64,000 nucleotides of DNA from Pholiota molesta (GCA_014925825.1 JACGCK010000148.1:48186-112185); one strand, 5' to 3'. Positions 21,931 through 33,500 are shown, numbered from the stretch's first letter. Numbers and translations: made by a program. The notes: a model not told the origin generated them from the letters alone.

Positions 21931-23290
21931 ATGGCTACGCTCTCCGCCCTAAGTGCGGTGCACCTACAACTCGCCTACAACTCTCTGCTCCGGCTGAAGA
22001 GCGCCATGGGGCAACGCGACTCCGGAGAAGACCAGCGGATACCAGCGTCAGAACTACGTCATGCGCATCACTGTCTCGTTAGGCTGCAGAAGACCCTCAC
22101 GGAGGCCACAGAGGCAGGCGCAGACCGGGCTTCAGATGGCTTTGGGCACGGGCTCGACGCTATGATATCCGCGGTGGAGCTGGAGCTCGATGAATTTCAG
22201 GTACGATGGCTGTCACTGGCGTCACGAACCTGCATTCCATGCGCGTCTGCTCACGCGTTGAAGTATAGTCTCTGCGCGCCCCCGGTGCGGCCATCGACAT
22301 GGACGCGCTCACCCGGCTGAACATCGCGTCTTCCGGCTTCCTACAGCTGAAGTCTGGGCTCCTGGAACGCGCCGTGGCGACCGCTTCCCTCGGCGCGCAC
22401 GAGCTCTGGTCGTCCGCGAATCTGTATCGCCACTTGAACTCATTCGAAGCGTCCGTGGTATGTTCCGTTCTTCACTTCCTCTACGCATTTTCTGGATTCG
22501 TTTTTGACCACTAGTTAAATAGGAAGGCGACAGCGCGCGCCAGTGGATCGAAGCGCTCCTATTCCGAGCAGCCGCAATGCTCCTACAGGACGACAGGCAC
22601 ATGTGCCTCACCGTCCCAGCCTCGCTTCCAAGCCGCACCGCCGTCGATCCGTTTTGTCTAGCGAGCTTCCCTGGATATATCGCGGCGGTAGTCGACAAAC
22701 ACTGCGCAGGTAAGCTCAGCGTCCTTCGCCAAACGACAAAGGATGTCCTGTCGAGCGGCTTTGCTCATGTCCCCGCGTAGGCGCTATCCAAACGAACCCG
22801 ACATACGAGGTGCTCAAGCTCTACGCACGCTCCGCGGTCTTCATCCTCGAAGCCAAACTCCGGCCGGGGGACCTGAACGCCGCTATCCACAACGCCGTAT
22901 GCGAGCTGTACGTGTGCGGCAGACGGCTCTGGTCCGTATCATTTCTCTTTCCCTCCTCCTGGTATCTACTCTCCATACTTTATTCACACCTTTATTTCTT
23001 TATTCAGTAAGAAGGTCATCCGCGGCGCCCTGACCGACGGGCACAAATGGATATTCCTCCTGCTCACATTCAACGCCACTGGCGAGGGCGCGGCGTACAA
23101 GGACTCCGGCGTGGTCAAGCTGCACCGCACCTTCGGGCCGGACATCGACGCGGTTGTCTCAGCGCCCTCCGCGGACGTCATCGCGGGGATTCTGCTGCAT
23201 TGGGTGCATTCCATTTTGCTTCACGGGAAGAAGGGTTGGCTGAATGGGGTCGCAGATCACGAATGGCTTTTCGGATGTGGGGGCGGATGA
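21931..23290 (+). CDS. Uncharacterised five-exon gene, right copy, 359 aa; possible PD-(D/E)XK-like fold
   Basis: Exons 21931-22200, 22269-22457, 22523-22709, 22781-22931 and 23008-23290 join in frame to 1080 nt ending in TGA. Every intron is GT...AG and 65-76 nt long. The N-terminal half is helical (MATLSALSAVHLQLAYNSLL; LRHAHHCLVRLQKTLTEATE). Exon 4 and exon 5 give YEVLKLYARSAVFILEAKLR, PGDLNAAIHNAVCELYVC, then IRGALTDGHKWIFLLLTFN. A strand with E-x-K, a helix, then a G-x-LTDG-x-W-x-F strand resembles restriction-endonuclease-like PD-(D/E)XK domains; this is inference from pattern alone. No signal peptide or membrane segment is seen. A mirrored paralogue starts 338 bp away on the other strand, so the two would be divergently transcribed from one spacer. 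Confidence 0.6.
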
Positions 23291-24570
23291 TTGGTTCGAG
23301 GAGTGTGCGTATGGTGGAACGTAGGCGCTTGAGGAGTGTAGTTGCTTGGTTCTTTGGCTATCTATGACACTCCGCAAATCGAATTAGCGTCGGAGGAATG
23401 TGTCTCAAGGCGGCATTCCGCTCGCGACAGGTGTGTTCCTGGTTTTCCTGGTTCGTCGGGCGGTGGTTGGGTCTTGAAAATTGCAGGATACACGCCGTTC
23501 AAGCTGGATTCTCACCACCACGGAGCGATTATCCCTTCAGATAAGATTGTGATCTGCGAACGCTATCATGAATAGACAGACAAAATTGACTGCTATGCCT
23601 TCAGACATACATTGTATATTACAATATTGACCTTGATCCATTGAAAGATACGATGATATAAGAATAGGAAGTCGGGGTAGACCAAAATAAAAATAAAAAT
23701 AATACTGTTGTGCAGGTGCTGCTCTCGCAATCGCAAAACATATATGTAAGCGCTAGAATCAGGAGAGTCTGCCACCTCACGCCGGTCCTACTATACGCCC
23801 TGGTAAAAACGGCTTTATGTCAAATTTCAAGGCTGGAGGTACTTCTATCTTATATGAGCTCGCAATGGATTTATGTCTCTACTACTACATAAATTATAAA
23901 CAACACGATCTACGAGCGCGAACACGTAGAATGGTACCCATCCACCAGCAGACGGAATGGGCTGCGGGGGCGAAGAGCGCGAAGACAGTGATGAAGGGCT
24001 GAAGCGTTCGGATTTCTTGGAATTAACGGGCCGGTATCTTCGATCACGCACAGACCACCTGCTGCTCGCGACACGGTACACCAGGCAACCCATTCCTATC
24101 GTTCATCCTCTAGTTCACCGGCCACCGACACCTTGCTCTGTGCGCTCACGATATTACTAGCGGTCTTGTCTCTTCCATGGGCTCGTGTGCTAGGCAGTTC
24201 TCGTGATCGCTCTGACGCTATCCTGCACCCGTGCGTGGACCGCGTTGCGTATCGGACCTTCTGCTCCAGCCTGCCTTCCAAGCACGACAACAAGGAGCTA
24301 TTAGCAAAAGTTACAGCTGCAAGTCTTCCAGGGAGTGCAGGGAGTGACTAGTGACTAGTGAATGCGTGGTCGTCAAGCTGAGTACCGCGTCCTTCTCTCA
24401 TACGCACGTCCGCCCGATTCCCTCCTGCTGCCGTGCTCCCTTGTATGATATGCAGTTCCTGTGCGGTTCCACATTATAAAGAGGGCACGGTCCATGGCGT
24501 ACTTTGGATCCCGCGACCAGGAATGTGTAGCGCCCTCTGCTGCTCGTCCGCCTCGTCCTGCGCTGCGTGA

Positions 24571-25440
24571 CTACGCCGCCCGGGGTTCTGACGATGTAGT
24601 CGGCATCTTGGGGTGGGCCAAATAAGTGCTGAAATTGAACGACGGTGTCCTCTTTTGCGTGTAGCCCGGTGCTGGCGCTCGCTGGATCGATACCATTCTA
24701 CGCTGTAATTTCATTCGCGCTCGCTGACATGGGGGATTGGACAGCTTACCGCGCCCGTTGCTCATGCTTGTACGCCGAAGATGTGAACTGCTTTGCCATA
24801 TCAGTTAGTACTTGCGTCGGCTTGGCGCTTGAAATCTCCTGTTCCACGAGCCTGATCTGTTCTTTGGTGATGACGAGCGGAAAGCCTTTCGCACCAAGTC
24901 CCATATTTCTTCTTCCCCAACTCATGTGGTCTGCATAAGTAGGTTCGTGTCGATCCTGAGTACAGATCGCATATCTGGGGGTCATCGAACGCAGATTGGG
25001 CCTTCCCGATTCCGGACGCGTGTTGGCTCATTGCTTCAAGGTGGAGCTTTCTATTGACATTGCACCGTCGTATCATAGCAAACAGGCCGACGTAATGGCT
25101 CAACACACGTCTTCAAACCGGACAGCAGGATTTTTGTCGACGTGGGCTGGGCTGTCGGTGGATCCGTATCGGCGGCGGGGACAACGCTGGACGATAGGGC
25201 GGTATGGATATCTATCTCACGTGTGAGAGCGCGACGTTTCACTTGTCGCTTTGCATCGCCAACTAATATCAGACAGTACATATGTAGATTCGCTATCCTT
25301 CGCGGCTCGTGCTTATAAGGCGGAACGACCTCTGCGTTATCGCTGTGCGGGGAAGGCAGATCGCTCGATAATGGGATAAGATCCCACCGGCGCACTACGT
25401 GGCCTTCTGCTGTTCTCATCTCGTTCGTCCTCGGTACCAG
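24571..25440 (-). other. Outer module of the right arm, coding-like, unclassified
   Basis: Mirror of 18200-19190. The minus strand reads MRTAEGHVVRRWDLIPLSSD from 25419 and, after a likely intron and a frame change, SWGRRNMGLGAKGFPLVITK plus EQIRLVEQEISSAKPTQVLT from about 24920. The second stretch looks like genuine coding sequence with a helical, charged segment. Start, end and exon joins cannot be fixed, and I do not recognise the family. The open segment after GFPLVI is longer than in the left arm. Confidence 0.3.
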
Positions 25441-25780
25441 ATCCCATACGATTTGTTTACTTTATGTTTCCCAGTGCATCGAACAACGATGTGAATATCT
25501 AGTCTCGCATACACGCATAACGGCTAATACACGCCAGCCCGCTGTCCGAGCACGTCGGAGCGAATATATAGAGCAATCGACAATACGCAACTCGTGGGAC
25601 TCATTTATCAAATTAGCGACACTACGGCACAAAATTGTTGGACGGAGGACTCGCTAGTCGAGGACTCGATTATCAAAAGGCACTTGTGCACCACACGGTA
25701 AGCGCATTCCAGCGCTTACCATAAAAGGACTCTTGTTGTCCGTTGTTTCTTTCTATCACTCCCGAACCTTATTTCGCTCG

Positions 25781-25786
25781 TATAAA
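25781..25786 (+). promoter_or_regulatory. TATA box in copia 2 LTR
   Basis: TATAAA preceded by CGCTCG in the 5' LTR. Predicted transcription start is 25-32 bp downstream, at or just before segment A1. The identical site in the 3' LTR is at 34372-34377. Confidence 0.55.
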
Positions 25787-25840
25787 ATCTGACATACACA
25801 AAACGAGCTCCCTCAGTCGAATATTAATTCGTTGACTGAG

Positions 25841-25899
25841 GTGAGCTCAACATAAAATTTACTTTACACTTTCTATTTTACTTACACCTATTCTCGTAG
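25841..25899 (+). other. Intron-like spacer inside copia 2 LTR
   Basis: 59 nt with donor GTGAGC, acceptor TCGTAG and a CTTAC branch-like motif about 20 nt before the end. Its flanks A1 (ending GACTGAG) and B1 (starting CTATCTTC) recur fused without it 33 bp downstream. The same unit is present at 34432-34490. Confidence 0.7.
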
Positions 25900-25978
25900 C
25901 TATCTTCGTTGTCTAACAGGTAGCTACGTACGCAGTCGAATATTAATTCGTTGACTGAGCTATCTTCGTTGTCTAACA

Positions 25979-25992
25979 GGTTATGGGCCCCG
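25979..25992 (+). other. Primer-binding site of copia 2
   Basis: GGTTATGGGCCCCG directly after the LTR end, identical to the copia 1 site although the LTRs are unrelated. It is complementary to the initiator tRNA-Met anticodon stem-loop. Confidence 0.75.
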
Positions 25993-26169
25993 TAGCTAAT
26001 TAACTACCACCCGAACTTCGAAGAACCCGTCAACGACGAACCCTGATTTTATTCAGACTCTGAAAAACCGATCACCGACCCAAGCTTGACCTTGACCCTG
26101 AGACCGACCCCACCCCGACCCTGAAACAGCCTAGTCTCATACCGAACCACTCCGAAATTTTTTTTCCCC

Positions 26170-27039
26170 ATGTCTTCCAGCGCAGCACCGTTTATCCTTC
26201 CTGCCGACGAGCAATACGACGGCTCGAACTGGTATACGTTCAAGGAGCGCATTTGTGCCGTTGCCGAACAGCGCGGCACTCTCGACTACCTCAATGGGAA
26301 AATTGCATGCCCTAGCCCGCCAGCCGCAGAGACACCTGCGCCGGCACCCACGACGTACTGGGGCGACGACAAGCCATCCTATAACGAATGGCGTCAGCGC
26401 AACAACTGGACGAAAGGTCTGATCACCTTGAATGTCAAGAACGCTGTCGGTTTAGGTGTTAAAACCGACGGTACGGCGGCGGAGGCTTACAGCTCAATCG
26501 CGAAGGTTCAGGATGCACAAACTGATCTGGGGAGGATGACAGCCGAGAAGGAACTCAGCCAAATCAGATACGCCAACGGCTCGAAGATGGAAGATCACAT
26601 CACCAAACTTCGGACTGCCTGGACCAAGGCCAATAATCAGGGCTGCGAGATCAAGGACCCCCGCTTCCGGATGATAATCCTTGACTCTCTTCCAGACGAC
26701 TGGATGATCTTCGTGTCGACGCTCCGTACCGAGACCACATCTGCAGGCGTCATCGCTTGCCTGATCGCTCACGCGACTATGTTAGCCGCGCGGGCGCCTG
26801 TGAACAACTCGACATCAGCGCAGGCGATGGCCGCACAGGGACGTCACAATCACTCCAAGTCAGATGAAGTCTGCTCGAACCCGATCTGTGGTCGCCGTGG
26901 CCATACGATCGAACATTGCTTCAAGCAGGGAGGAGGTATGGCAGGGCAATACCCAGAGTGGTGGAAGAAGAAGGGAGGGAGTGCGGGAGGGAGCGGCAAG
27001 AATTCTGGGGGATCGACACCCGCCTCCAGCGGGACCAGC
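26170..27039 (+). CDS. Copia 2 Gag part, interrupted after the zinc knuckle
   Basis: ATG at 26170 follows a run of T and C. The protein begins MSSSAAPFILPADEQYDGSN, a copia gag start (compare copia 1 PPILPDGQKFDGTN). Capsid helices follow, then zinc knuckle CSNPICGRRGHTIEHC (about residues 236-251) and a Gly/Ser-rich linker ending SSGTS, where the foldback element enters after GGGACCAGC. The open frame continues only four more codons into the insertion. Gag would package the element RNA in cytoplasmic particles. Confidence 0.88.
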
Positions 27040-30000
27040 CTTGTCTGTTAATATTCTACATGAAGATGTGGCAATTCCCCGGATAAAAATATTGCATCCA
27101 GAGTGCTAACTGCCCACCTCACCTAGCTGACTTTGAAAAATTTCCGCCCTAAGCCAGTGGTCTATGATGGTCAGTAGACGTGTTACTGCTGCTCACTGTG
27201 CTCCAGTGCTCGACACCATGATCAACGGTGTCGAGCAGTGCTCGGCACTGTTTTCAGGGTCGTCCCAAAAAGGAATCCATCAAACTTTTTCCACAAGAAG
27301 AATGACAAATTTGTAAGCTTTTCCCCCCATCATTTGTCAGCACCTCAGCATCTATCATTAGATTTGACCCATTTTGGGACTTTCTGCTCATTGGCCCATC
27401 AAATATGCCATCAAGGACCAAACACATGACCTGGTACCTAACCACATGACCACACATGACTGCAAATGAGGCAGGGACCCTCCCAGGGGTGGGAAATACC
27501 TAAAATAGCATTTTCCCAATATTATTGGAAATGCACCTGGGTAGCTGGTGCACCCTATATGGGACCCACTGGGACCATATTATACCGAAAGATGCGGAAT
27601 TAAATTCTAAAACCACCTGTGAAAGATTCATATGGATAGCTTTATTGGTTCAGGCCCTAGAAGCGAATTACTATTTGGGTGAAATAAGCGCACACATTGA
27701 TGGCTGCTTTCCTCCGCAACCGCTGGGTCGTTTTCTATAATCAAAGCAGATGTCTGTAGGTATTTAAAGCGCGCTTCTAACGCGTTCTTGATCATAATTT
27801 TCCGTCCCTTCTTCGCTCCGTAAAACGCTCCGGATATATTTACGCTCGCACCACATTAGCGCCGGCTATGCTTCCACTATTCGCGCGCATATTATATCAT
27901 AAAATAGGTTGATAAAACACCTTTCCAACTGTACCCTACTCGTCATGATTGAACAACTCTCCGAGGCCCTATAAAGGAAATGGTTGTTTGTAAATAGAAT
28001 ATTAACCACGGATCGCGCCGGAACGCGCGTAGGCTCGTTGGATTCTCCTGAATTTACCGGATTTAATGACACTTTGATTGTAGGAATCTGTGGCCGGGAA
28101 GGCACTGAACTGGACATGGGGATGGCCTGGATATTGCTTTGCTGGCCGGAAGATGCTATTTTTAGCGCTGCCGAGCACGGCCTCACCCAATCCGGGCATG
28201 GATTGGTGGCACTCTCCCCCTCCCCCTCATATTGGAAATTCAGTTCCTCCCTCAATTCCTATCAAAGTGCTTCGTTCTTTTTTCTAATATTCAATATAGA
28301 TATGGTACTATGCGTCTATAACATCTACACAGCACTATAATACATGCAGCATTTGTTATTTTGATATCTCTGTATTTTGGAGACTGCATTTGGGGTTTTC
28401 ACTGTATTTATGATGCTTATTGGCACATATAGAGTGGTGAAAAGCTAGAGGTGAGTACCTACTACACTTCCTGGTAGTTTAGAAGCTACCTGAATACTGT
28501 CCTATAGCTCCATACCCATAAATAGAGACATTACTGTATATCCTCTTGATAAATCCATATCTCAGCCAATACTGTAGCTATAACCACGTTCAAGCATCCA
28601 TTAGAGTATCAGACATGTCTTCTTTTGTTCTGCCACTCAACAATTCTCTTCTCAATGCATTTTATTGGCCATATGACAAGAATGGTTAAATATAGCAGAA
28701 ATAGTGGTATTCTGCCTATAGCAATTCACATAACCATTCTAAAATTCTGTAGAGCTGGGATATTATAGCTCTCATCAATATCTACGATTAGAGATAGGCC
28801 GGAAAGAATTAGAGTGAGTGAGTGGAAAGATATGGTGGAATTAGTACTCAAAACATTGGACTAGGTCAAGGCTATCTATGTTACTTATCATAGACATGTT
28901 TAAATCATGTTTCAGTAGAATGTTTCCACCATATCTTTCCACTCACTCACTCTAATTCTTTCCGGCCTATCTCTAATCGTAGATATTGATGAGAGCTATA
29001 ATATCCCAGCTCTACAGAATTTTAGAATGGTTATGTGAATTGCTATAGGCAGAATACCACTATTTCTGCTATATTTAACCATTCTTGTCATATGGCCAAT
29101 AAAATGCATTGAGAAGAGAATTGTTGAGTGGCAGAACAAAAGAAGACATGTCTGATACTCTAATGGATGCTTGAACGTGGTTATAGCTACAGTATTGGCT
29201 GAGATATGGATTTATCAAAGAGGATATACAGTAATGTCTCTATTTATGGGTATGGAGCTATAGGACAGTATTCAGGTAGCTTCTAAACTACCAGGAAGTG
29301 TAGTAGGTACTCACCTCTAGCTTTTCACCACTCTATATGTGCCAATAAGCATCATAAATACAGTGAAAACCCCAAATGCAGTCTCCAAAATACAGAGATA
29401 TCAAAATAACAAATGCTGCATGTATTATAGTGCTGTGTAGATGTTATAGACGCATAGTACCATATCTATATTGAATATTAGAAAAAAGAACGAAGCACTT
29501 TGATAGGAATTGAGGGAGGAACTGAATTTCCAATATGAGGGGGAGGGGGAGAGTGCCACCAATCCATGCCCGGATTGGGTGAGGCCGTGCTCGGCAGCGC
29601 TAAAAATAGCATCTTCCGGCCAGCAAAGCAATATCCAGGCCATCCCCATGTCCAGTTCAGTGCCTTCCCGGCCACAGATTCCTACAATCAAAGTGTCATT
29701 AAATCCGGTAAATTCAGGAGAATCCAACGAGCCTACGCGCGTTCCGGCGCGATCCGTGGTTAATATTCTATTTACAAACAACCATTTCCTTTATAGGGCC
29801 TCGGAGAGTTGTTCAATCATGACGAGTAGGGTACAGTTGGAAAGGTGTTTTATCAACCTATTTTATGATATAATATGCGCGCGAATTCGCTTCTAGGGCC
29901 TGAACCAATAAAGCTATCCATATGAATCTTTCACAGGTGGTTTTAGAATTTAATTCCGCATCTTTCGGTATAATATGGTCCCAGTGGGTCCCATATAGGG

Positions 30001-30520
30001 TGCACCAGCTACCCAGGTGCATTTCCAATAATATTGGGAAAATGCTATTTTAGGTATTTCCCACCCCTGGGAGGGTCCCTGCCTCATTTGCAGTCATGTG
30101 TGGTCATGTGGTTAGGTACCAGGTCATGTGTTTGGTCCTTGATGGCATATTTGATGGGCCAATGAGCAGAAAGTCCCAAAATGGGTCAAATCTAATGATA
30201 GATGCTGAGGTGCTGACAAATGATGGGGGGAAAAGCTTACAAATTTGTCATTCTTCTTTTGGAAAAAGTTTGATGGATTCCTTTTTGGGACGACCCTGAA
30301 AACAGTGCCGAGCACTGCTCGACACCGTTGATCATGGTGTCGAGCACTGGAGCACAGTGAGCAGCAGTAACACGTCTACTGACCATCATAGACCACTGGC
30401 TTAGGGCGGAAATTTTTCAAAGTCAGCTAGGTGAGGTGGGCAGTTAGCACTCTGGATGCAATATTTTTATCCGGGGAACTGCCATATGTTTCATGCATGA
30501 GACTAGCAGACACTGGTGGC
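27040..30520. mobile_element. Foldback element, near-perfect palindrome, MULE-like
   Basis: Left arm about 27040-28840 and right arm 28924-30520 are reverse complements, with an 83-bp spacer (28841-28923). Target duplication is GGGACCAGC (27031-27039) and GGGACGAGC (30521-30529), 9 bp with one mismatch and in the same codon phase of the copia frame. Very long inverted repeats plus a 9-bp duplication suggest a Mutator-like origin. No transposase is present; mirrored frames such as the 118-aa one at 27984-28340 and 29425-29781 are palindrome artefacts. The right arm lacks about 208 bp present in the left (27672-27887). Confidence 0.85.
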
Positions 30521-33500
30521 GGGACGAGCACGCCGACGACCAACATCGCCGCTAGCGCCATAGCAGCACCCAGCGCTAACCTCGCATTTGCTGCATCCAC
30601 TGAGGAATACTCCGATGGGCACGTCATCACATACGCTGATTCTGCGGCGAGTGGCTACTTCTTCGTCCAGCGCGAGGACTTCGACGACTACGAACCTCGT
30701 ATGGAGAGTGGCGAGACAGCAGATGGCGGCGAATTCTTCATCGCAGGAACGGGAACAGTCACCAAGCACGCCCTCTATGACGGCCACATTACGCGCATCA
30801 CCTTCCACAATGCCCAGCACACACCAAACCTACGTCACAACCTCGTTTCGATCGGCCGTCTCGATCAGAAGGGGTACCGGGTTGTATTTGGTGATGGGCG
30901 CGCGACCTTCCTCAACACAGATGGCACACCGTTCATGGAGTCAGAGAGCCTGGGCACAGGCTCGATGTATCGTCTCATCTGGGTGACTAGCCCACCCGCC
31001 GACCCAAACACTGCATTCTCGGCGAGATCACTCACTAAACCAGTCGATCTCGCGACCTGGCATAGACGCCTAGGCCACATCTCGGAGGACAAGATCGCCG
31101 TGGCCGTACGCGAGAACTTGACGACGGGTATCAGCATCAAGCCGGGGAAGGCGCCGGGGAAATGTGAAGACTGCATATTGGGGAAGCAGTCAAGTCGCCC
31201 GTTCGACTTGGTCATTGAGCGTGAGGTGGAAGTCCTCGAGCGCGTGTACATCGATCTGATGGGGCCGATGGTCGAGACGCCAGGGAAGAGGAAGTACATG
31301 ATGGTCGCTGTCGACGGATCCTCTGGTAACACAGAATCCTTCTATCTCCCCAATAAGGAGATGGAAACCACCCTGGAGGCGTTCGATACCTATCGGTTGC
31401 GTGCCGTGAACCTCACTGGGAAGCGGCTTCTGCGAGTTCGGACGGACAATGGGCTGGAATTCAAGAACAGGCTGTGGGAGGACTACTGTAGGCAACATGG
31501 GATCATCCACGAGTTCACTGCCCCTTACACTTCAGCATCCAACGGCGTCGCAGAACGAGCCAACAGAACCATCGCCGACCTGACGCGTGCTATGCTGCAG
31601 GACGCTCGACTACCCGCGAAGTACTGGGCCGAAGCTGCCAGCACTGCGACCTACATCCGCAACATGCTCCCCACCCGTCATGACCCCCATAGCACCCCCT
31701 TCGAACGCTGGAATGGCAGGAAGCCAGATGTCTCGCATGTACGCCCCTTCGGATGCATCGCCTATGCCAAGATTCCCGACGCAGTCAGTGATGGGAAGTT
31801 AGCCGCACGATCAATCAAATGCGTGCTAGTGGGCTATTCTGGGACGGGCGTCTATCGTGTGCTGGAAAGGTCGACGGGTCGAGTGTCGGTGACGAGGAAT
31901 GTGGTCTTTGAGGAGGGGACAGGACACAGGACGACGGATAGGGAGGAAGGGCTGGAGGAAATGGACACGAGGTTCATCCTGGGTGACAAAGCACAGGTAA
32001 TGGATGCCACGCCTGTCGGATCGCGGGAAGACGACGAAGTCGAAGACCTACCTGCAACCACTTCTGATGCGCCCGCCAACCCACAGGCTCCTCCGCAGCA
32101 TGACGCTGACGCGGCTCCCAACTTACCTCCTACCAACAACAATGCACCTGCACGCCGACCACGAGTCGCTTACCCTCCCGCGTCTCAGTCATCGAGTCGC
32201 CTTGCGGGCGACGTGGCTCCACCATTCGACCCGGATCAACCTCTCGCAATGGTCGCGCATGGCACCGATGACCTGTGGGTTCCCCAGAGCTATGAGGAAG
32301 CGTGTATGAGGAAGGACTTGTGGTGGGAGCCAATGGTGGCAGAGATGGGAATGATGAGGGAGATGGGAGTATGGAAGCTGGTGGAGAGACCGCCAGGCGC
32401 GAGGGTGATGAAATTGGGATGGACGTACGCGGCAAAGGTTGATGCGGATGGAGAGCTGGAGAAGCGCAAGGCGCGCTTTGTCGCAAAAGGCTATTCACAG
32501 ATCCCAGGCGTCGACTTCTGGGAAAGCCGCGCCGCCGTCGTTCGATATGAATCGCTTCGTATCGCCCTTGTCGTGGGCATGGTGCACGACTTGGAGATCT
32601 GGCAGTCAGACTACAGCAGTGCATATCTGAACTCACCGACACAAGTTCCACTTCTCATCGAGCAACCGCAGGGCTTCGAGGTATTCGACCTGGGCGGCTA
32701 CACCGCCGACGGCATATTCCAGGTCCCCAATCCTGATGGTCCAGTTTACGAGGTCATCGGGTATGTCCCCGCCGGAGGAGCTGTTCACGAGGTCGTCGAC
32801 ACACCCGATTACCGCGTCGATGGACCTGTCCTTGATAAACTCCCCCTCGTTGATGCCCCGCTGAAGCACATTATCCTGGAGGAGAAGGAGGTGGTAAGGG
32901 AGCGTGTGACGATGGAGGACCTTGGGAAGGAGGAGGTTAGCGAGGAAGAGCGGTTGAGGCTAGACGCGAGGAAGGAACTGGACCTTGGATTGGACAACCC
33001 AGAGTGGGACGCGAAGGAGAGGCGGAAGCGAGCGAGCAAAATCGTCTGCGTCCTGGAGAAGAGCCTTTACGGTACGGTCGACGGCGCACACAACTGGGCA
33101 AAAACCCTCGACGGGTCGATGAAGCGACTTGGGTATTACCGCTCGCGAGCCGACCAGTGCGTTAGAATTCGCTCGATTGACGGCAACACCACCATTACTT
33201 GCACATACACTGACGACATCACTGGGATGAGCACATCCGTCGACGAGCGAGAGAAGGCAATCCGCGAACTGGGCTCGGAGTTCAAGCTGAAAGATCTTGG
33301 GGATCTCAAGCACGTCATTGGACTGGGCGTCAATCGACTCCGCGACGGCAGATACATGGAAGTCTCTCAGGCGGCCGCGATAATCAGAGCAGTCGAGTGG
33401 TTCGGACTCCAGAATTCCACCCCAAAGTACACTCCTCTGCCTCCGGGCATTCAACTCACAGCAGCCGACTCTCCTTCGACGGACGCCGACCGCGTGTTCA

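Larger units (their letters stand above)
21855..25630 (-). repeat. Right arm of the inverted duplication (outer tip displaced by copia 2)
   Basis: Reverse-complement counterpart of 17943-21665, separated from it by a spacer of about 190 bp (21666-21854). The arm contains about 200 bp not present in the left arm (near 23590-23790), which resembles 15530-15630. The outer end is interrupted at 25630 by the copia 2 target site AAAAT, and homology resumes at about 34626-34745. Confidence 0.85.
25636..25978 (+). repeat. 5' LTR of copia 2
   Basis: TGTTGGACGG...GTCTAACA. TATAAA at 25781-25786. Segment A1 25814-25840; intron-like spacer GTGAGC...CGTAG 25841-25899; B1 25900-25918; GGTAGCTACGTACG; A2 25933-25959 fused directly to B2 25960-25978. 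A1 starts about 30 bp after the TATA box, at the expected transcription start. Confidence 0.93.

Noticed and set aside
27866..29896. Mirrored 118-, 128- and 65-codon frames on both strands
   Set aside because: They are the same frame read twice because of the palindrome; there is no domain, no splice logic, and equally long frames occur on the opposite strand.
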